Assembly (NCBI GenBank): GCA_903825095.1
Contig: CAIJZF010000020.1
Coordinates: 1-19,727, forward strand
DNA from: an uncultured Bacteroidota bacterium
GTDB lineage: Bacteria; Bacteroidota; Bacteroidia; Chitinophagales; Chitinophagaceae
DNA: 19,727 nt
Direction of reading: 5' to 3'
Program-made: the position numbers and the translations under genes
The notes under the pieces: generated by a model
What the model saw: only the letters and a program-made list of their open reading frames with translations
What the model was told of the DNA's origin: nothing
The model's database searches: none
Part shown: positions 1-5,680 of the stretch, in pieces
Position numbering within the stretch: position 1 is the stretch's first letter
How the letters are laid out: every line of letters begins with the position of its first letter

Positions 1-224
1 GCTAAGGCGACCAAATGATTAGAATAAGGACCTCCAAAACTAGCAATGGTAGAAGCATTATGCGCTATAGCATCTTCAATATAGTATCTTAACTTAAACC
101 ATTTATTGCCACTTACAATAGGGTGCAGTTTATCTAATCTTAAAATACTAGATTCAATAGTTGAACTACTAAAGCTAGTAATAGGATCTATGGTTATGGG
201 ATCTATTGTAATGCTTGGTTTCAA
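1..224 (-). CDS. Partial PLP-dependent ACC deaminase/D-cysteine desulfhydrase-like enzyme (N-terminal part; rest beyond window)
   Basis: Only the N-terminal part is present; the gene runs off the left edge. Translating the minus strand gives RLDKLHPIVSGNKWFKL followed by TIASFGGPYSNHLVALA. These match the first conserved blocks of the ACC deaminase/D-cysteine desulfhydrase family of fold-type II PLP enzymes: the Lys in SGNKW is the expected PLP-binding lysine, and YSNH is the next active-site block. No in-frame ATG lies between the upstream stop (246-248) and the conserved region, so I propose the TTG at 222-224 as start; an ATT is also possible. The N-terminus carries a two-copy ITIDP repeat. 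Substrate specificity (ACC, D-cysteine or another amino acid) cannot be decided from this fragment. The gene diverges from the nucleotidyltransferase gene at 339. Confidence 0.82.
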   Translation of the reverse strand, partial: MKPSITIDPITIDPITSFSSSTIESSILRLDKLHPIVSGNKWFKLRYYIEDAIAHNASTIASFGGPYSNHLVAL

Positions 225-242
225 TGTTTTTTTATTTAAGGG

Positions 243-269
243 AAATCAGTTATTTTTACACACTGATTT
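243..269. repeat. Inverted repeat (8-bp arms) in the divergent intergenic region
   Basis: AAATCAGT (243-250) and ACTGATTT (262-269) are exact inverted repeats separated by 11 bases, in the 114-base gap between two divergent genes. A separate 12-base palindrome, TAGGATATCCTA, lies at 288-299. Either could be an operator or a transcript hairpin; no function can be assigned. No clear TAnnTTTG promoter was found for either flanking gene. Confidence 0.45.
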
Positions 270-338
270 ATCATCAATATTCAGTACTAGGATATCCTAA
301 AATTAGGATTAAATTAGATTCAAATTAATTGAAAATAT

Positions 339-1238
339 ATGGCAGCTACATTAGTGATTTTGGCAGCAGGGATGGCAAGTAGGTATGGTAGTATGAAGCA
401 AACCGAGGGTTTTGGTCCTGCAGGAGAGACCATCATGGAATATTCTATTTATGATGCCATTCGCGCAGGTTTTAATAAAGTGGTTTTTATTATCCGTGCC
501 GATTTTGCAGAAGCTTTTAAAAATGCCATTGAACCTAAGTTGAAAGGTAAAATTGAAATTGAATATGTATTTCAATCTCTAGATAAATATACAGAAGGCT
601 ATACAGTAGCTGCAGATAGAGTGAAGCCTTGGGGTACTGCACATGCTTTATTATGTTGCAAAGAAGTGGTAAAAGAAGCATTCGCTGTGATTAATGCCGA
701 TGATTATTATGGCAAAGAGGCTTTTGAGCAAGCCTATACTTTTTTAACAAAAGAGTGCAATGAGAAAACCAATTGCATATTGGGTTATGAGTTGTCTAAT
801 ACATTAAGTGAGAATGGAACGGTGAGTAGAGGGGTTTGTTCTATAGATGCTGAAGGCTATTTAAAACAAATTAATGAGCGCACTACTATTTATCGTAGAG
901 CAGATGGTCAAATTGTATTTGAAGAAAATGGAGTAGAAACTTCTTTGCAAGAAGATACAAGAGTAAGTATGAATTTTATGTGCTTCGGGCCTACTTTCAT
1001 TGACTTATGCGAACGTGAGTTTGACTTATTTTTAAAAGCTAAGGGGCAAGAACTAAAATCTGAATTTTATATACCCTATGTAGCGGGCAGGTTCCATGAA
1101 TTAGGCCTTGGAAAAGTAAAGGTCATTCCTACCAATGCAAAATGGTTTGGGGTTACTTATAAAGAAGATGCACCTGGTGTGAAACAAAGTATTAATGCAC
1201 TAGTAGAAAGTAAAGTGTACCCTTCTAATTTGTGGTAG
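339..1238 (+). CDS. Nucleotidyltransferase family protein (sugar-phosphate NTP transferase-like)
   Basis: A 299-residue protein of the NTP-transferase (Rossmann-like, GT-A type) fold. The N-terminal signature LAAGMASRYGSMKQ (residues 8-21) is the nucleotide-binding glycine-rich loop followed by the conserved Lys. WGTAHAL (98-104) resembles the base/ribose recognition loop, and NADDYYG (119-125) supplies the metal-binding aspartates. The family transfers a nucleotidyl group from an NTP to a sugar phosphate, making an NDP-sugar in the cytoplasm, usually for cell-surface polymers or salvage. Which sugar and nucleotide are used is not visible. The protein lacks the C-terminal left-handed beta-helix found in GlmU-type enzymes. 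Start is the first ATG after an AT-rich leader. The gene ends 8 bases from the stop of the convergent protease gene, with no obvious terminator between them. Confidence 0.85.
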   Translation: MAATLVILAAGMASRYGSMKQTEGFGPAGETIMEYSIYDAIRAGFNKVVFIIRADFAEAFKNAIEPKLKGKIEIEYVFQSLDKYTEGYTVAADRVKPWGTAHALLCCKEVVKEAFAVINADDYYGKEAFEQAYTFLTKECNEKTNCILGYELSNTLSENGTVSRGVCSIDAEGYLKQINERTTIYRRADGQIVFEENGVETSLQEDTRVSMNFMCFGPTFIDLCEREFDLFLKAKGQELKSEFYIPYVAGRFHELGLGKVKVIPTNAKWFGVTYKEDAPGVKQSINALVESKVYPSNLW

Positions 1239-1246
1239 GAGGTATT

Positions 1247-2359
1247 TTAGTTGTAAGATCTAATACTGTAGATGTAATTTTTTAAATTACTCAATTGACT
1301 TTTTCTATTTCTTAAATTGGCAGTATTATTTTTAGACAATTTAATTTTGTCTGACTTCTTATCTTCTTTTTCGTTTACCGATTCAATTAAGTCAAATATT
1401 TTATTCGCCTTCACCGCAAAGGCAACTCCTTCAGCTTGCTTTTGTCTTGTATTGATAATGCCAATAACCTCTCCTTTATCATTAAATAAAGGGGCTCCAG
1501 AAGAGCCTGGATTCGCACTTATTTGAATTTGATAAGAATTGCTATCGCCATTATAACCTGTTTGCGCGCTTAGGTATCCCTTGCCATACACAATGTCATT
1601 ATCATTTCTTGGGTAACCTAATGTAAAAATTTCTTCTCCCAAATCGGTCATCTTTTTACGAATCACAAAGGGGATATTTTTCGGGGCCTTAAAATCTTCG
1701 TCATCAATTTTAAGTAAGGCTAGGTCTGAACTATAATCGCTGTAAATAATATCGGCATGTAATTCTTGGCCCTCACTATTTATAACAATGGCGCCATTTC
1801 CTTTAAGCACATGTGTATTGGTTATGATAAAACCCTTTGCATCAATTAAAAATCCTGAACCACCACTTATAAATTTTGCATTTTCTGGAACCTTAGACTT
1901 TACCTCATTAATCAAATGCCCTTGTACTTGTTGGTTTTTCTTAATCACTTCAATGTCATTACTTAATTGTAATAATTGATTACCATTTAAACTGGGTGAT
2001 AAAGACATTACTAATATAGTAGTAGTTAATGCTATGAAACCTCCCACAGAAGCGGCAATGGCAGTAACTCTTTTATATTTATTCCAAAGTTGTATCACTT
2101 TAGTTTTAGTGCTAATGCTATCGTCGGTCATCCATTCGCCTGCGGCTATTAATTTATTAAATGTTTGGCTAGTTAGTTTTGCAAAGCTGCGTCTATTCGC
2201 ATAAGACTGCATATGGTCCAAGAATAATTTATGCTCCACCACCATCTGATCTATTTCAGGGGTACTTTTTCTAAGGGTCTCAAATTGATTCCTTTCTTGA
2301 ACAGACATGGCGCCTGTCAAGTAGTTTTCAATTGTTTCTAATAATTCTTTGTCTTCCAT
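1247..2359 (-). CDS. Membrane protein: anti-sigma-like N-terminus fused to an extracytoplasmic trypsin-like (HtrA-type) serine protease
   Basis: A 370-residue protein with three parts. Residues 1-95 resemble the cytoplasmic region of zinc-less anti-sigma factors (YLTGAMSVQERNQFETL around 13-29, acidic and helical). Residues 98-120 form one hydrophobic membrane span. Residues 124-155 look like a helical stalk, followed by an S1C/trypsin-like protease domain (about 163-325). The catalytic triad is visible: His183 in TNTHVL, Asp212 in SSDLALLKI and Ser287 in NPGSSGAP. No PDZ domain is present, unlike DegP/DegS. The C-terminus (330-370) is Lys/Asn-rich. The gene lies 50 bases downstream of the ECF sigma gene on the same strand. 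I infer a membrane-bound regulator that holds the sigma factor inside while the protease domain senses or acts outside. The protease assignment is firm; the anti-sigma role is inferred from context and N-terminal pattern. Confidence 0.85.
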   Translation of the reverse strand: MEDKELLETIENYLTGAMSVQERNQFETLRKSTPEIDQMVVEHKLFLDHMQSYANRRSFAKLTSQTFNKLIAAGEWMTDDSISTKTKVIQLWNKYKRVTAIAASVGGFIALTTTILVMSLSPSLNGNQLLQLSNDIEVIKKNQQVQGHLINEVKSKVPENAKFISGGSGFLIDAKGFIITNTHVLKGNGAIVINSEGQELHADIIYSDYSSDLALLKIDDEDFKAPKNIPFVIRKKMTDLGEEIFTLGYPRNDNDIVYGKGYLSAQTGYNGDSNSYQIQISANPGSSGAPLFNDKGEVIGIINTRQKQAEGVAFAVKANKIFDLIESVNEKEDKKSDKIKLSKNNTANLRNRKSQLSNLKNYIYSIRSYN

Positions 2360-2409
2360 TTTGCTTTTTCTCTTTTCTCTTCAATAATTATTACCTCTCT
2401 GCTCTATCT

Positions 2410-3000
2410 TTATTCTCCTATATTATACTGCGCAAAAAATAATTTCTTTAGACGCATTAAACATTTGTATTTCTGATTCTTCGCATTGTCGGCATTTGTG
2501 TATCCAAAATCGGCAGCCAATTCTTGCATTCCTTTTTTATTCAAATAATAACCTTCTAATAAACTTTTACAAGGTTCTCCTAAACTATGTAATGCCCTAT
2601 GCATAATTTCAAAAGAAGCTTCTTTCTTATCAAACTCTCTCATATCTTGTTCTACTGAGACGGTTTCTTCTTGACTACTTAAAGGGCCGCTATATTTTCC
2701 TAATTGATGCAAGCGTTTTAACCACAAGTGCTTGCAAATAGAGAAAAGATAGGTTTTGATTTGACAGGAAAGCACAAATGAATCGGTTTGCACCTTTTCA
2801 TATAAAGTAATCATTGCTTCCTGAAATACATCCCTTGCGTCATCAAAAGAGCCATTGTTGTTTAGAACAAAGTGCTGAATGGAACTAAAATGACTTTTAT
2901 AGAGGGTTTCCACCGCCTTGGAGTCATTATCAGCTAGTCCTTTTAAAAGGGCTTGTTCGTTCAGTTCAGCTTTCAAGAGATTAATACTTAAGTTGAGCAA
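2410..3000 (-). CDS. ECF-type RNA polymerase sigma factor
   Basis: A sigma-70 family protein of up to 196 residues, with only region 2 (about residues 30-98; core DDARDVFQEAMITLYEK) and region 4 (about 131-190; helix-turn-helix around GMQELAADFGYTNADNAKNQK). Regions 1 and 3 are absent, which defines the extracytoplasmic-function group. It should direct RNA polymerase to a dedicated promoter set, probably including its own. No in-frame ATG is near the start: TTG at 2998-3000 gives the longest form, and TTG at 2974-2976 (codon 9) is an alternative that better separates the start from the GGGTTAC box just upstream. The next gene on this strand encodes a putative anti-sigma/protease, and a small lipoprotein gene lies divergently, so the three may form one envelope-stress module. 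Confidence 0.88.
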   Translation of the reverse strand: MLNLSINLLKAELNEQALLKGLADNDSKAVETLYKSHFSSIQHFVLNNNGSFDDARDVFQEAMITLYEKVQTDSFVLSCQIKTYLFSICKHLWLKRLHQLGKYSGPLSSQEETVSVEQDMREFDKKEASFEIMHRALHSLGEPCKSLLEGYYLNKKGMQELAADFGYTNADNAKNQKYKCLMRLKKLFFAQYNIGE

Positions 3001-3002
3001 AA

Positions 3003-3057
3003 GTAACCCAAAATGAGGTCTTTTTTAATTTTTTCAGGGTTCAGGGGGTTACCTTTT
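3003..3057. promoter_or_regulatory. Mirrored GGGTTAC-Y-TTTT boxes between divergent sigma and lipoprotein genes
   Basis: The plus strand carries GGGTTACCTTTT (3046-3057) pointing to the lipoprotein gene. The minus strand carries GGGTTACTTTTG (3009 down to 2998) pointing into the sigma gene. A further GGGTT lies at 3037-3041, giving the near-repeat CAGGGTTCAGGGGGTT. TACCTTTT (3050-3057) also differs by one base from the Bacteroidota -7 element TAnnTTTG. I infer promoter or operator sites shared by the divergent genes, possibly recognised by the neighbouring ECF sigma factor. Nothing here proves binding. Confidence 0.4.
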
Positions 3058-3106
3058 CTAATTGGGGGTATTAAGAGTATTAATTAATTAATAAAAACAA
3101 ACCCAA

Positions 3107-3271
3107 ATGAAAAAAGTAATCGCAATCTTCGCTATCGCGGCATTAGCTGCATGTGGTGGTGCTTCAACTGAAGCTAAGACTGATACTGCTGCTGCAACTG
3201 TTGATACAGCTGCTGCAACTACAGTTGATACAGCTGCTGCTGCAATGGATACTACTGCAAAAGCAAAATAA
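3107..3271 (+). CDS. Small Ala/Thr-rich lipoprotein (54 residues)
   Basis: The ORF begins with an ATG after an AT-rich leader and encodes a short Lys-Lys N-terminus, a hydrophobic stretch and a lipobox, LAAC (residues 13-16). Cys16 should be lipidated after signal peptidase II cleavage. The mature part is only 39 residues, low in complexity, with a near-repeat TVDTAAAT/TVDTAAAA followed by a Lys/Ala tail. The DNA of the repeat is also near-identical. No catalytic domain is visible. The size resembles entericidin-like or spacer-type lipoproteins, but I assign no family. The gene stands alone, with a strong terminator 73 bases downstream, and diverges from the ECF sigma gene, so it may belong to that sigma factor's regulon. 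Confidence 0.8.
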   Translation: MKKVIAIFAIAALAACGGASTEAKTDTAAATVDTAAATTVDTAAAAMDTTAKAK

Positions 3272-3343
3272 ATTATTAGCTTCCAGTTAGAAGGTTAAAT
3301 TATTCATTAAGGCAACTTTTTAGATCGGTAAGCAAAATTTCTG

Positions 3344-3373
3344 AGCCCTTGGTTTCGACCAGGGGCTTTTTTT
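3344..3373 (+). terminator. Rho-independent terminator of the small lipoprotein gene
   Basis: Arms AGCCCTTGGT (3344-3353) and ACCAGGGGCT (3358-3367) pair over 10 positions with one G-T wobble, around a TTCG tetraloop (3354-3357). The T run at the base continues to 3373. This is a textbook intrinsic terminator and insulates the lipoprotein transcript from the aromatic operon promoter about 65 bases downstream. Confidence 0.92.
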
Positions 3374-3437
3374 GTGTGAAGCATTAAACCTTAAAAACGA
3401 ATATCTGTTAGTTTTTAGAGCTAAAAATGGAAACATT

Positions 3438-3469
3438 TTTGACTAATAGCCTACAATAGCCTATCTTTG
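3438..3469 (+). promoter_or_regulatory. Bacteroidota-type promoter of the aromatic operon
   Basis: TTTG (3438-3441), a 20-base spacer and TATCTTTG (3462-3469) fit the Bacteroidota primary-sigma consensus TTTG-N(17-23)-TAnnTTTG. Transcription would start a few bases downstream, around 3472-3477, at or next to the leader-peptide ATG at 3477. The leader mRNA would then have almost no 5' untranslated region. Confidence 0.8.
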
Positions 3470-3476
3470 TGCTCCG

Positions 3477-3563
3477 ATGAAAGCAAATATTAACAATTGG
3501 TTTTACTGTTTCTTTTATTTCTACTTTAATCAAAGTAGCCGGGTTGTATTTGTAAAAGCGTAA
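3477..3563 (+). CDS. Aromatic-amino-acid leader peptide (pheL-like, 28 residues)
   Basis: The ORF runs from ATG 3477 to TAA 3561-3563. Residues 8-17 read WFYCFFYFYF: one Trp, five Phe and three Tyr codons in ten, with another Phe at residue 25. Such codon clusters are the hallmark of leader peptides that sense charged tRNA levels in ribosome-mediated attenuation, as in E. coli pheL, pheST and trp leaders. Phe and Tyr dominate, which matches the operon behind it (pheA, aminotransferase, tyrA). The peptide has no other expected role. It sits just after a consensus promoter and ends 22 bases before an intrinsic terminator. The ATG is the first after an in-frame stop at 3447-3449. Codons 21-22 also encode one arm of the predicted antiterminator. 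Confidence 0.9.
   Translation: MKANINNWFYCFFYFYFNQSSRVVFVKA
3521..3538 (+). promoter_or_regulatory. Attenuator hairpin 1 (anti-antiterminator) inside the leader ORF
   Basis: CTACTTT (3521-3527) pairs perfectly with AAAGTAG (3532-3538) around an AATC loop. The 5' arm covers the last Tyr and Phe codons of the aromatic run. A ribosome paused on those codons would open this stem and free the adjacent GCCGGG (3538-3543). Confidence 0.65.
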
Positions 3564-3591
3564 AGAAAATAACTAAATATACAGTCCCGGC
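3538..3591 (+). promoter_or_regulatory. Attenuator antiterminator pairing (3538-3543 with 3586-3591)
   Basis: GCCGGG (3538-3543, leader codons 21-23) is identical to the 3' arm of the downstream terminator and fully complementary to its 5' arm CCCGGC (3586-3591). Pairing would sequester the 5' arm and block terminator formation. The two structures are mutually exclusive, as an attenuator requires. Confidence 0.75.
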
Positions 3592-3609
3592 CCACCAGCC
3601 GGGATTTTT
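3585..3609 (+). terminator. Attenuator terminator upstream of pheA
   Basis: TCCCGGC (3585-3591) and GCCGGGA (3598-3604) form a perfect 7-bp, mostly GC stem with a CCACCA loop. Five T residues (3605-3609) follow, then GTTT. It lies 22 bases after the leader stop codon and 69 bases before pheA, so termination here would switch off the operon when aromatic aminoacyl-tRNAs are plentiful. Confidence 0.9.
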
Positions 3610-3677
3610 GTTTAAAAGCGGACATAGACATAGTGGGGATGGATTAAAAAAGGTAAAAAGAATAGGAAGTAATTAGA

Positions 3678-4514
3678 ATGAATAAAAAGGTAGCAATACA
3701 AGGGTACGAAGGAAGTTTCCACCAAGTGGCAGCTAGGCATTTTTTTGGTAAAAATGTAGAGGTGATTACTTGCGATACATTTAGAAAAGTAGTTCAATTG
3801 GGGGGGGATGCTACATTATCGGATGGGGCTGTGATGGCTATTGAAAATTCAATTGCGGGAAGTATTTTACCTAATTATAATTTATTACAAAAAAGTAAGT
3901 TGCAAGTTATTGGTGAAGTGTATTTATCTATTAGTCAAAACTTACTTACTTATCCTGGTGTAAAATTAGAAGATATTAAAGAAGTGCATAGTCATCCCAT
4001 GGCTATCTTACAATGTTTAGATTATTTAGAAAAGTATAATTGGAAATTAGTAGAGTCGGAGGATACCGCGCTAAGTGCTAAAATAGTACATCAACAAAAA
4101 AGCAAACATACAGCTGCCATTGCAAGTAAGCTAGCCGCTCAAATGTTTGATTTAAATATTATCACACCAGATATTCATACTTTAAAAAATAATATTACTC
4201 GTTTTTTAATAGTAAGTCCTGCAAGTACTAAAATAGTAGTGGAGGAAGCAAACAAAGCATCTATCTATTTTCAAACCGATCACTCTAGAGGGATACTTGC
4301 TAAGGTACTTGCTAAAATTGCGCAAGGCAATGTGAATTTGAGTAAGCTACAAAGTATGCCTATACCAGGCAGCACTTTTAAATACGGGTTTTATGCCGAC
4401 TTAGAATTTGATAATAAAAAACAAATTGAAAAAGTATTAGAAGCTTTAAAAGGTTTAACCAATAGTATTAGAATATTCGGTATGTATCAAAAAGGTAAAG
4501 TTGTAAAAGGATAA
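3678..4514 (+). CDS. pheA: Prephenate dehydratase
   Basis: Converts prephenate to phenylpyruvate, the Phe-specific step, in the cytoplasm. The 278-residue protein has the PDT catalytic domain at 1-180: GYEGSFHQVAA near the start, AIENSIAGS (54-62), HSHPMAILQC (104-113) and the catalytic TRF motif (Thr174 in NNITRFLI). A C-terminal ACT domain (about 193-272, GILAKVLAKIAQGNVNL) is the likely Phe feedback site. The usual ESRP allosteric motif appears as QSMP, so feedback may differ in detail. No chorismate mutase domain is fused, unlike E. coli PheA; that activity is on the DAHP synthase encoded in this operon. First structural gene after the attenuator; the aminotransferase ATG follows after 2 bases. 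Confidence 0.95.
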   Translation: MNKKVAIQGYEGSFHQVAARHFFGKNVEVITCDTFRKVVQLGGDATLSDGAVMAIENSIAGSILPNYNLLQKSKLQVIGEVYLSISQNLLTYPGVKLEDIKEVHSHPMAILQCLDYLEKYNWKLVESEDTALSAKIVHQQKSKHTAAIASKLAAQMFDLNIITPDIHTLKNNITRFLIVSPASTKIVVEEANKASIYFQTDHSRGILAKVLAKIAQGNVNLSKLQSMPIPGSTFKYGFYADLEFDNKKQIEKVLEALKGLTNSIRIFGMYQKGKVVKG

Positions 4515-4516
4515 AA

Positions 4517-5680
4517 ATGAATTGGACTGTATCACATAGATTAGAGGGTATTGGAGAATATTATTTTTCTACCAAACTGCGCGAAATTGATGAACTCAAT
4601 AAAGCCGGTAAGGGGATTCTTAATTTAGGAATTGGCAGTCCCGATTTGCCTCCGCATCCTGATGTGGTTAAAACTTTACACGAAGAAGCGATTAAAGAAA
4701 ATGTACATGGTTATCAATCTTATAAAGGCTCGCCTATATTAAGAGAAGCGGTAGCGAATTGGTATAAAAAATATTTCAAGGTAGCGGATATCAATCCGGC
4801 TACCGAAATACTTCCCTTATTAGGAAGTAAGGAAGGGATCATGCATATATGTATGACCTATTTAAATGAAGGAGATCAGGTATTAATTCCAAATCCTGGT
4901 TATCCTACATATACAAGTGCAGTTAAATTAGCGGGTGGGACCCCGTTATACTATGAGTTGACTGCCGAAAACAGTTGGGCGCCTGACTTTGAAAATTTAG
5001 AAAAATCAGATTTATCAAAAGTCAAGTTAATGTGGGTGAACTACCCGCATATGCCAACAGGCCAAAGGCCTACGAAAGAACTATTTGAAAAAATAGTCGC
5101 CTTTGGAATAAAGCATCAAATATTGATTTGTCATGATAATCCTTATGCCTTCATTTTAAATGATCAACCCGAAAGTTTATTATCTATTGAAGGGGCAAAA
5201 GAGGTAGTGATCGAATTAAACTCTCTAAGTAAAAGTCAGAATATGGCAGGATGGAGGGTAGGCATGTTAATTGCTGCCGAAGACAGAATCAATGAAATAC
5301 TTAGGTTTAAATCCAACATGGACAGTGGTATGTTTTTACCCGTGCAATTAGCAGCTGCTAAGGCATTAAGTCTTGATCAAAGTTGGTATGACTCCGTGAA
5401 CAAAATATATACAGCACGACGCGAAAAAGTATTCGAGTTATTAGATGTTTTAAAATGTGTCTACTCAAAACAACAAGTAGGCATGTTTGTATGGGCCAAA
5501 ATTCCCGCAACTTACAAAGATGGATATGCATTAAGTGATAAAGTATTATACGATGCAAATGTTTTTATTACCCCAGGAGGCATTTTTGGCTCCGCTGGTA
5601 ACGAATACATCAGAGTGAGTTTATGTGGTTCCATAGAAAAATTTAGTGAAGCCATAAAAAGAATTGAAGCATGCGTTTAA
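4517..5680 (+). CDS. Class I/II PLP aminotransferase (probable aromatic aminotransferase)
   Basis: A 387-residue fold-type I aminotransferase. Visible landmarks are GIGSPDLPPHPDV (about 38-50), the cofactor-binding region LLGSKEG, NYPHMPTGQRP (usual NYPNNPTG), the HDNPYAF block carrying the PLP-ring aspartate, Lys239 in SLSKSQNMAGWRVG as Schiff-base lysine, and a C-terminal YIRVSLC arginine for the substrate carboxylate. It lies between pheA (2-base gap) and tyrA (10-base overlap), so it is almost certainly co-translated with them. By context I infer that it transaminates phenylpyruvate and 4-hydroxyphenylpyruvate (or prephenate) to finish Phe and Tyr. Sequence alone does not exclude aspartate or LL-diaminopimelate-type specificity. 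Confidence 0.88.
   Translation: MNWTVSHRLEGIGEYYFSTKLREIDELNKAGKGILNLGIGSPDLPPHPDVVKTLHEEAIKENVHGYQSYKGSPILREAVANWYKKYFKVADINPATEILPLLGSKEGIMHICMTYLNEGDQVLIPNPGYPTYTSAVKLAGGTPLYYELTAENSWAPDFENLEKSDLSKVKLMWVNYPHMPTGQRPTKELFEKIVAFGIKHQILICHDNPYAFILNDQPESLLSIEGAKEVVIELNSLSKSQNMAGWRVGMLIAAEDRINEILRFKSNMDSGMFLPVQLAAAKALSLDQSWYDSVNKIYTARREKVFELLDVLKCVYSKQQVGMFVWAKIPATYKDGYALSDKVLYDANVFITPGGIFGSAGNEYIRVSLCGSIEKFSEAIKRIEACV

Noticed and set aside
106..300. Plus-strand 64-codon open frame at the left edge
   Set aside because: Most of it is antisense to the ACC deaminase-like coding region, where SGNKW and YSNH motifs are clear on the minus strand.
3484..3552. Alternative pairing CAAATA (3484-3489) with TATTTG (3547-3552) in the leader
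   Set aside because: Weak, AT-only and interrupted by a bulge; the 7-bp hairpin at 3521-3538 is closer, perfect and better placed for the attenuator role.
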